A stretch of 11,928 nt of DNA from Clostridiales bacterium UBA1779 (GTDB lineage Bacteria; Bacillota; Clostridia; Oscillospirales; CAG-272). The notes below the pieces were generated by a model. It saw nothing but the letters and a program-made list of their open reading frames with translations. It made no database searches and was not told where the DNA came from. Where the stretch lies: contig DCGL01000081.1 of the NCBI GenBank assembly GCA_002314565.1, positions 1 to 11,928 on the forward strand, in the 5' to 3' direction. The position numbers and the translations under genes were made by a program. This document shows, piece after piece, positions 7,276 to 11,928 of the stretch (its first letter is position 1; every line of letters starts with the position of its first letter).

Positions 7276-8088
7276 TTGGAGATTTTTAATCAGAACAACC
7301 CGAAAAATGATCAGAAAAAAGACGAAAAGAATCTGAAACCGTTTGTAGAAGCGAAAATGGAGATCGTCGTGTGCGAACCGCAAGACATTGTAACTGTATC
7401 CTGCCTCGCTGCCGGCACACGGATCACGATGATGGACGGTTCCGTCCGGAAGATCGAAAATCTACGCGAGGGCGATTTCGTCCTGACGTTTGATCATGAA
7501 ACCGGCGTTTATGCCGGAAATAAGATCGTCTATGCCTATAAGGGCGATGCGCCGAAATGCGCGTATACGCTTTCTTTTGAGAACGGCACGGAGCTTTCGG
7601 TGGTCGGCGGGCATGACCTCTTCGAAGAAGAGAGCCGCCGCTATGTGACGCTTACTTTTGACAATGCGGAATCCTTTATCGGAAAGCATTTCTACAGCGT
7701 CTCGGAAAACGCTTATGTCGCACTTTCTAACGTCACCTTCAAAGCGGAAAAGACAGATTTCTATGAGCTTTACACGGAGCACGCGTTCAACTGTATCGCG
7801 AACGGCATGCTGAACGTGGCCGATGATATCGACTTTATACTGAACCTTTATACGTTCGACGAGAACCGGAAGGCGGATCCGAGAGCATTGGCGGCGGATA
7901 TCGAAACCTTCGGTTATTATGCGTTCGCTGACGGTATGGGATATACCGAGGAGTTCTATCACAGCTGGAATATGCGCTATCTTCGGATCGCGGTCGGAAA
8001 AGGGCTTACCTCATGGGATCGGATGTTTGTGCAGAACCGGGATTATAACTGCGCGACTGAGCTCGCGGAGCGCAAGGTCGCTTGCTAA
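7276..8088 (+). CDS. Stand-alone Hint (intein/hedgehog-type) domain protein
   Basis: A 270-residue protein with a Hint domain, the fold used for protein self-splicing and autocleavage. The start is TTG 7276, set by AAGGAG at 7264-7269 with a 6-base gap; the frame opens earlier, but that part holds the promoter. Residues 1-40 are a hydrophilic lead. Cys43 begins the splicing block (SCLAAGTRITMMDG), followed by IENLREGDFVLTF. The block usually read as T-x-x-H is V110-G-G-H113. The C-terminal block reads HAFNCIANGML (169-179), but the usual terminal His-Asn and nucleophile are missing (NVADD follows), so full splicing is unlikely while N-terminal cleavage may remain. Residues 181-270 are an unrecognised Tyr/Trp/Asp-rich tail. 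No signal peptide or toxin domain is seen. A weak hairpin with TTTT at 8099-8116 may end the transcript. Stand-alone Hint proteins have no settled function. Confidence 0.8.
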   Translation: MEIFNQNNPKNDQKKDEKNLKPFVEAKMEIVVCEPQDIVTVSCLAAGTRITMMDGSVRKIENLREGDFVLTFDHETGVYAGNKIVYAYKGDAPKCAYTLSFENGTELSVVGGHDLFEEESRRYVTLTFDNAESFIGKHFYSVSENAYVALSNVTFKAEKTDFYELYTEHAFNCIANGMLNVADDIDFILNLYTFDENRKADPRALAADIETFGYYAFADGMGYTEEFYHSWNMRYLRIAVGKGLTSWDRMFVQNRDYNCATELAERKVAC

Positions 8089-8150
8089 AGAGACAAAGGC
8101 TGGATCCGGCTCGTTTTCATTGAACAGCTTACCTCGTATGGAAGTTCCGG

Positions 8151-8181
8151 TTGCAAAAAAAATCAGGAATAATGTTATACT
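8151..8181 (+). promoter_or_regulatory. Promoter of the DUF4177 gene
   Basis: TTGCAA at 8151-8156 and TGT-TATACT ending at 8181 form an extended -10 promoter. The 19-base spacer is longer than ideal. Confidence 0.5.
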
Positions 8182-8231
8182 CTGTTTAATAAAGTGAATC
8201 GTGACCGATTCGATAAACGGAGGACGGAAAA

Positions 8232-8411
8232 ATGAAAGAGTACAAGCTTGTTCATTTGAACAAAGGTCTGAAATGGACCAGAGCAGAGGACCTGGCGCAG
8301 GCGCAGGATATTATTAACGAATTAGTGGTCCAGGGGTGGGAACTTCAGCAGATCGTTTCGCCTGATGATGCTGCGGGAGCCATGGTAGGCGTGTTTTTTA
8401 AGGTTTTTTAA
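8232..8411 (+). CDS. DUF4177 family small protein
   Basis: A 59-residue protein starting MKEYKLVHLNKGLKW and ending VGVFFKVF. The central block AQDIINELVVQGWELQQIV is the signature of DUF4177 (a helix, then G-W-E-L and a beta strand), and the length is normal for the family. GGAGG at 8219-8223 lies 8 bases before ATG 8232. It has its own promoter upstream and is followed by a long non-coding stretch before the next terminator. The biochemical role of this family is unknown; the protein is small and cytoplasmic. Its size makes it easy to miss in gene calling. Confidence 0.85.
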   Translation: MKEYKLVHLNKGLKWTRAEDLAQAQDIINELVVQGWELQQIVSPDDAAGAMVGVFFKVF

Positions 8412-8480
8412 GGAAAAGTAATGTCAGCTGAGTAACGGATTTCAGTCCGACACCTTAGATTTTAGCGTACAAAAAATAAA

Positions 8481-8606
8481 AGCCCTGCCGGTCGGTCGGG
8501 TGCTCGTAAGACAGTAATTCATAGAAATTAACGAATTACGGCATCTGTCAAACAGGATTGGGCAAGAAACACACGGCTTCCAACATTCGTTGGAGGTCGT
8601 GTGTTT
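8481..8606 (+). ncRNA. Candidate structured RNA or folded 3' untranslated region
   Basis: After the DUF4177 stop, 8412-8742 has no gene. Within it three successive helices can be drawn on the + strand: an imperfect GC-rich hairpin around 8481-8504; a nested one with GACAG 8510-8514 facing CTGTC 8545-8549 and (G)TAATTC to 8520 facing GAATTA(C) from 8533; and the terminator stem from 8567. No internal promoter is clear, so this is either a roughly 200-base folded 3' UTR of the DUF4177 message or a small RNA processed from it. It matches no RNA class that I recognise. Confidence 0.35.
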
Positions 8607-8613
8607 TCTTTTC
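8567..8613 (+). terminator. Strong Rho-independent terminator
   Basis: ACACACGGCTTCCAAC at 8569-8584 pairs with 8589-8604 across the 4-base loop ATTC, with two G-U pairs; two more A-U pairs extend it to 8567/8606. TTTTCTTTTCT follows. It ends transcripts from the DUF4177 side and insulates the hydrolase gene. Confidence 0.9.
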
Positions 8614-8655
8614 TCAGTTAGAATCTTACGCTTTGAAAAAGTTACAAATCATGTC

Positions 8656-8684
8656 TTGAACAAGTACATAAAATCGATTATAAT
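8656..8684 (+). promoter_or_regulatory. Promoter of the alpha/beta hydrolase gene
   Basis: TTGAAC at 8656-8661, a 17-base spacer, and a perfect TATAAT at 8679-8684. This is a near-consensus housekeeping promoter placed right after the terminator at 8567-8613. Confidence 0.8.
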
Positions 8685-8697
8685 GTGTGTACTCACA
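8684..8697. promoter_or_regulatory. Possible operator overlapping the hydrolase transcription start
   Basis: TGTGTGTACTCACA is a 14-base palindrome centred on GTAC with one mismatched pair. It directly follows the -10 box and would cover the expected transcription start, a usual place for a repressor site. No regulator gene lies next to it. Confidence 0.3.
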
Positions 8698-8742
8698 ATG
8701 CGGTATACGAACAAATCTTAATTTGCAAAAGAGAGATTAAAA

Positions 8743-9681
8743 ATGAGCAAAAAAAAGAAAGTTCTGAAATTGCTTCGGATTGCAATGACGATCCTTGCCA
8801 GTTCCATCTTGGTCCTTGCAGTATATAATCAGATTGCATTAAGAACAGAAGCAGATGATATTGTTCCGAATGGGAAAATGGTCAATTTGGGTAATTACAG
8901 TGTCCATGTCTATTCCGAAGGTGGAAACGAGAGTGCCCCAACCCTGGTGTTTCTATCCGGCTCCGCTACGGTGGCACCGGTATACGATTTCAAAGCCTTG
9001 TATAGCCTTTTGTCAGATGAGTACCGAATCGCAGTGGTAGAAAAAGCCGGGTACGGATATTCCGATATCATAGATATTGACCGTGATGTGGCAACAATGG
9101 TCAATGAGCTGAGAAACGCTTTATTCGGCGCGGCGATAGAAGGTCCGTATGTGCTTTTACCCCACTCCATGTCGGGACTTGAGGCAATTTACTGGGCACA
9201 GAATTATCCGGAAGAGGTGTCGGGAATTATCGGGATTGATATGTCGGTTCCAGATGCCTATGATAATTCTAACTTTGCCATGGGGAAAACGAAACTAATG
9301 ATGACATTGGGAAAACTATCTGTTGGACTCGGCCTTTTGAGAATACCGGGTATTTATCCTCTGGATGAAGCTGCGTTAAGTCATGAGGAAGCGAACCAGC
9401 AAAGACTGCTTATGTTCCGCAATGCAGTTAATTCAGACTACATAGCCGAAGGAAATGCAGTTTGCGAGAACGCAAGGACTGTAAAAGCAGGCGGAGCATT
9501 ATCCTGCCCTATTCTGATGTTCTGCTCGGACGGAACGGAGATCGGAGATTTCTGGATTCAGACTCAGAAAGATTTTGCAGATAAAAATCACGCGGAGCTA
9601 ATCTGTTTTGATTGCGGGCACTACATTCACTACTACAAAAGTGGGGAAATGGTAAGCTATATTAAGGCTTTTCTTGACTGA
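8743..9681 (+). CDS. Membrane-anchored alpha/beta hydrolase
   Basis: A 312-residue alpha/beta-hydrolase fold enzyme, probably an esterase or lipase-like hydrolase of unknown substrate. Residues 1-11 are basic and about 12-31 form a membrane anchor without a clear cleavage site, so the catalytic domain probably faces outward. The oxyanion loop region reads LVFLSGSATVAPV (68-80). The nucleophile elbow is P-H-S-M-S-G at 140-145 with Ser142 as nucleophile; both usual glycines of G-x-S-x-G are replaced (Pro140 and Ser144). Candidate acid and base are Asp263 (FCSDG) and His293 (DCGHYIH). The region VEKAGYGYSD (99-108) matches the usual strand before the second catalytic helix. The start ATG 8743 has only a weak purine-rich site (GAGAG, about 8731-8735). 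It has its own promoter, no partner gene close by, and no clear terminator in 9682-9783. Confidence 0.88.
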   Translation: MSKKKKVLKLLRIAMTILASSILVLAVYNQIALRTEADDIVPNGKMVNLGNYSVHVYSEGGNESAPTLVFLSGSATVAPVYDFKALYSLLSDEYRIAVVEKAGYGYSDIIDIDRDVATMVNELRNALFGAAIEGPYVLLPHSMSGLEAIYWAQNYPEEVSGIIGIDMSVPDAYDNSNFAMGKTKLMMTLGKLSVGLGLLRIPGIYPLDEAALSHEEANQQRLLMFRNAVNSDYIAEGNAVCENARTVKAGGALSCPILMFCSDGTEIGDFWIQTQKDFADKNHAELICFDCGHYIHYYKSGEMVSYIKAFLD

Positions 9682-9783
9682 ATTGTTGCCGAGTGACTAT
9701 CTTTCAGGTTATCGCAGCACAACATATTTCAGTTCGTCTCATGACATCCAATTAGATTTTCAATCAACCGAGGAGCATCATTT

Positions 9784-10131
9784 ATGTCCGAAAAGAGAAA
9801 CAGATTACGCCCGACGCAGCTTCATTTCTATGTGAACGATCAGGAGCTTGATCTGATCAATCAGAAGATGGCACTGTACGGTACGGAAAACATGAGTGCC
9901 TATCTTCGCAAAATGGCAATTGACGGATATGTAATAAAGCTGGATCTGCGCGAGATCCGTGAGCTGACTTCACAGATGAAACGGATTGCAAACAGCGAAA
10001 ATCAGATTGCCAAGCGCCTCAATGAAACCGACAGAATCTATGAAGCTGACATTGAAGAAATTAAGAATAATCAAGCGGAGATTTACGATGGTATAAACAA
10101 AATCCTTATGTCGCTTGCACAACTGGACTAA
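9784..10131 (+). CDS. mobC: Mobilisation accessory protein, MobC family
   Basis: A 115-residue relaxosome accessory protein. The N-terminal part (LHFYVNDQELDLINQKMALYG) fits a ribbon-helix-helix DNA-binding start, and NMSAYLRKMAIDGYVI is the conserved MobC core seen in clostridial integrative elements. The C-terminal half is helical and ends KILMSLAQLD. MobC proteins bind the origin of transfer and help the relaxase open and nick it. AGGAG at 9771-9775 is 8 bases before the start. The gene sits immediately before a cluster of hairpins that looks like an origin of transfer. The relaxase gene usually found next to or overlapping mobC is absent here. No convincing promoter was found in 9682-9783. 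Confidence 0.85.
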   Translation: MSEKRNRLRPTQLHFYVNDQELDLINQKMALYGTENMSAYLRKMAIDGYVIKLDLREIRELTSQMKRIANSENQIAKRLNETDRIYEADIEEIKNNQAEIYDGINKILMSLAQLD

Positions 10132-10138
10132 CAGAAAA

Positions 10139-10237
10139 GCTCCGCCGGAGCACAGCCGATTTTGAAAAAATCGTCAAAGGGTTTGGGGCGTTCCCCAATA
10201 AGTTCTGCGCTTGTGTGTACACGCAAGCATTGCTTGC
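10139..10237. other. Candidate origin of transfer (oriT) with an array of inverted repeats
   Basis: Four consecutive inverted repeats lie in 90 bases directly after mobC: GCTCC/GGAGC (10139-10151), CGATTTT/AAAATCG (10157-10173, loop GAA), TTGGGG/CCCCAA (10183-10198, loop CGTT), and the near-perfect palindrome GCTTGTGTGTACACGCAAGC (10209-10228, one G-T pair). The GCAAGC at 10223-10228 can instead pair with GCTTGC at 10232-10237, so two folds compete. Position beside mobC and hairpin density match oriT regions; the nick site cannot be placed from sequence alone. Confidence 0.5.
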
Positions 10238-10358
10238 ACAGTATGTTTGACCTTTTTCAGTTTATATTTCAGCGGGCTGGAAAATTCATCGTTCCCCATG
10301 TTGACAGATGTCATTTTTAAATGGAAATCGGCGGCAACCGCCGCCTTGTCTGCCCGAC

Positions 10359-10435
10359 AGCGCAGGCTCGGAAGCATGTCAAAGCTGCGAGGCAAGGCGA
10401 CAGCCGGTGCCTTGATATGCTGCCGAGCCTGTGCT
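10359..10435. repeat. Inverted repeat with 26-base arms between the oriT-like region and tnpW
   Basis: The arm 10359-10384 is the reverse complement of 10410-10435 at 22 of 26 positions, including an unbroken CAGGCTCGG match. The 25-base interval also holds CAAGGC/GCCTTG (10393-10398 and 10409-10414), which partly competes with the long arms. A smaller hairpin, CGGCGG-CAA-CCGCCG, lies at 10329-10343. No T-run follows, so it is not a standard terminator. The rest of the 10132-10494 gap has no supportable gene. Confidence 0.75.
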
Positions 10436-10494
10436 ATTTCTTTATGAACATGATAGGAATCGAATAACAGAACTACCGAAAGGAGTATCGCAAT

Positions 10495-10878
10495 ATGGAC
10501 GAAAAGGAAAATGACGAGGGTATCGAATTGACCTCCGAAGAACTCGATGACCTGTTCGCCGAGGAAAATTGTCAGGCGGATGAGAAACCCGCCACTGAAT
10601 ACTATTTCTCCAATCCCGATCCCTACGCCGAGGTCGAGCCCCGTCCCGATGATGCTCCCGGGCATGATGTTTCTTTCGATGAAAACGGCAATATTGTCGT
10701 GAAGAATCCGTCAGCGTTCTGGCTGCCGGATGTGACGATCGTGGATGAGATCGGCGGAACAGAGTACACCGTTACCGGCAGTTATGAGGGAACGGAAACC
10801 CTCGACAAAAAGCTCCAACGCATCATGGAGCAGAACGCTGCCGATGATGAATCAGGTATCACGGAGGATGGCGAATGA
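10495..10878 (+). CDS. tnpW: Transposon-encoded TnpW-family protein
   Basis: A 127-residue acidic protein. The last 55 or so residues (VTIVDEIGGTEYTVTGSYEGTETLDKKLQRIMEQN) carry the TnpW-family core: a short beta segment I-G-G-T-x-Y-x-V, then an E-T-L-x-x-K-L helix. The first 60 residues are Asp/Glu-rich and poorly conserved, making it longer than the shortest TnpW proteins. AAAGGAG at 10479-10485 is 9 bases before ATG 10495. Its stop overlaps the following recombinase start (ATGA), so the two are probably translated together. TnpW accompanies the large serine recombinase in Tn4451-type elements; its exact job is not established. It fits cytoplasmic DNA- or recombinase-associated function (inference). 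Confidence 0.7.
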   Translation: MDEKENDEGIELTSEELDDLFAEENCQADEKPATEYYFSNPDPYAEVEPRPDDAPGHDVSFDENGNIVVKNPSAFWLPDVTIVDEIGGTEYTVTGSYEGTETLDKKLQRIMEQNAADDESGITEDGE

Positions 10879-11928
10879 ACAACGACACCTCTTTTGATAT
10901 AATCCAAGAACCCAATCCTGTACAGACAGTTGCCCAACCGAAGGAGGATACTATGTTAAGGGCAACAGATAAAATCACAGCACTTTATTGCAGATTGTCC
11001 GTGGAGGACAACAAAGAGGAAAAGAAGAACGGCAAGGAAGATTTGTCGAATTCTATCCAGAATCAAAAATCCATTTTGCTTCAATACGCACGAGATCATC
11101 GCTTCCCCTCTCCAACGTTTTTCATCGACGACGGATACAGCGGCGTGAGCTTTGACCGTCCTGGCTTCCAGAAAATGCTTGCGGAGATTGAAGCAGGCAA
11201 TGTAGGCACAGTCATTACAAAAGACCTTTCAAGACTTGGACGAAACTCTGCAATGACCGGGCTGTACATCAACTATACTTTCCCGCAGAACGATGTCCGG
11301 TACATCGCAATCAATGACCATTTTGACACCATCAACATGAACAGCACCGAAAGCGATATTGCCGGTATCAAAAACTGGTTCAACGAATTCTTTGCAAAGG
11401 ACACGAGCCGAAAGATTCGTGCGGTGCAAAAGGCAAAGGGTGAGCGCGGAGAGAGATTGACCGTTCATGTGCCCTATGGCTATCGCAAAGACCCGGCGGA
11501 TAAAACAAAATGGATCATTGACGAAGAAGCGGCGCAGGTGGTCAAAAAGATTTTCACGCTCTGCATGAACGGACGAGGCCCGAGCCAAATCGCAGATCAG
11601 CTTGAACGGGAAAAGATTCTCACGCCCACCGCTTACAAAACCGGGCAGGGCATAAAGACGCCGCACACCGAGCCGGAGAATCCTTACCGCTGGCATGAAA
11701 GCACCATCGTCAATATTCTTCAGCGCAAAGAATACATCGGTGCAACTGTCAATTTCAAAACCTATACCAATTCCATTTGGGATAAAAAGCAGCGGGAAAA
11801 TCCGGAAGAGAATCAAAGGATTTTCTACAACACCCATCCTGCAATTATCTCACAGGAAGTCTATGATAAGGTGCAGGAAATCAGACAGCAGCGGCATAGG
11901 AGAACAGCAACGGGCAAGAGCAGTCCGT
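10875..11928 (+). CDS. tnpX: Large serine recombinase, TnpX-like, 3' partial
   Basis: Site-specific recombinase for excision and integration of the element; the window ends inside it after 351 codons. The resolvase domain shows ALYCRLSVEDN with catalytic Ser42, followed by NSIQNQK and the DLSRLGRNS motif. The recombinase domain follows (VPYGYRKDPADKTKWIIDEEAAQVVKKIF and on to LEREKILTPT), then RKEYIGATVNFKT; the zinc-ribbon and coiled-coil part should lie beyond the edge. Two starts are supported. ATG 10875 overlaps the tnpW stop and has GGAGG at 10863-10867. ATG 10953 has the stronger AAGGAGG at 10941-10947 and begins MLRATDKITALYCR, the common start for this family. The longer form is listed, but 10953 is equally likely. 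No frameshift is seen in the visible part. Confidence 0.92.
   Translation, partial: MNNDTSFDIIQEPNPVQTVAQPKEDTMLRATDKITALYCRLSVEDNKEEKKNGKEDLSNSIQNQKSILLQYARDHRFPSPTFFIDDGYSGVSFDRPGFQKMLAEIEAGNVGTVITKDLSRLGRNSAMTGLYINYTFPQNDVRYIAINDHFDTINMNSTESDIAGIKNWFNEFFAKDTSRKIRAVQKAKGERGERLTVHVPYGYRKDPADKTKWIIDEEAAQVVKKIFTLCMNGRGPSQIADQLEREKILTPTAYKTGQGIKTPHTEPENPYRWHESTIVNILQRKEYIGATVNFKTYTNSIWDKKQRENPEENQRIFYNTHPAIISQEVYDKVQEIRQQRHRRTATGKSSP

Noticed and set aside
7462..7962. 166-codon - strand frame
   Set aside because: Antisense to the Hint gene, Ile/Arg-rich, no ribosome binding site or recognisable domain.
10174..10665. 163-codon - strand frame and a 78-codon + strand frame (10211-10447) in the mobC-tnpW gap
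   Set aside because: The - frame runs through the oriT-like hairpins, the inverted repeat and into tnpW; neither has a ribosome binding site or a family likeness. They are most likely chance frames.
11229..11837. 202-codon - strand frame
   Set aside because: Antisense to the recombinase, whose catalytic motifs are intact on the + strand.
1..11928. CRISPR arrays, tRNA, rRNA or insertion sequences
   Set aside because: No regularly spaced direct repeats, no tRNA cloverleaf, no rRNA-like stretch and no IS transposase were seen; the only tandem repeat is the coding 30-bp one.

Overview
The window looks like an accessory region of a low-to-mid GC Gram-positive anaerobe of the class Clostridia, in the Lachnospiraceae/Oscillospiraceae range. 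The evidence is indirect: strong AGGAGG-type ribosome binding sites, extended -10 promoters (TGN-TATAAT), a short lipoprotein signal peptide, and a mobC / tnpW / large serine recombinase set of the kind carried by Tn4451-like and related clostridial mobile elements. No species can be named from the sequence.

Layout. (1) 1-2821: a two-gene + strand unit, a PD-(D/E)XK-like/DUF2075 superfamily 1 helicase (N-terminus outside the window) followed 35 bases later by a DUF2971 protein, closed by a 17-bp perfect terminator hairpin. (2) 3008-5786: a promoter, a 552-residue lipoprotein made of two diverged tandem copies of one domain, an unrecognised CPDCG-motif protein carrying a 30-bp tandem repeat, and a terminator usable from both sides. 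(3) 5803-7181: the 5' stub of a broken + strand gene, running directly into the 3' end of a - strand gene for a CoiA-like protein (N-terminal zinc motif, nuclease-like core with apparently lost catalytic residues, long charged coiled coil, C-terminal zinc ribbon). (4) 7153-8613: divergent promoters, a stand-alone Hint (intein-type) protein, a 59-residue DUF4177 protein, and a folded non-coding stretch ending in a strong terminator. (5) 8656-9681: promoter, possible operator and a membrane-anchored alpha/beta hydrolase. (6) 9784-11928: a mobilisation/integration module, mobC, a cluster of hairpins that looks like an origin of transfer, a 26-bp-arm inverted repeat, tnpW, and a large serine recombinase cut by the window end. 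No relaxase lies between mobC and tnpW in this window.

How it fits together. The right end is the mobility machinery of an integrative element. The left and middle hold several independently promoted units of differing base composition, which fits stepwise capture of cargo (inference). The DUF2075-DUF2971 pair is the best candidate for a defence-type unit, and the degenerate CoiA-like protein is the most unusual single gene. Neither function is proven by sequence alone.
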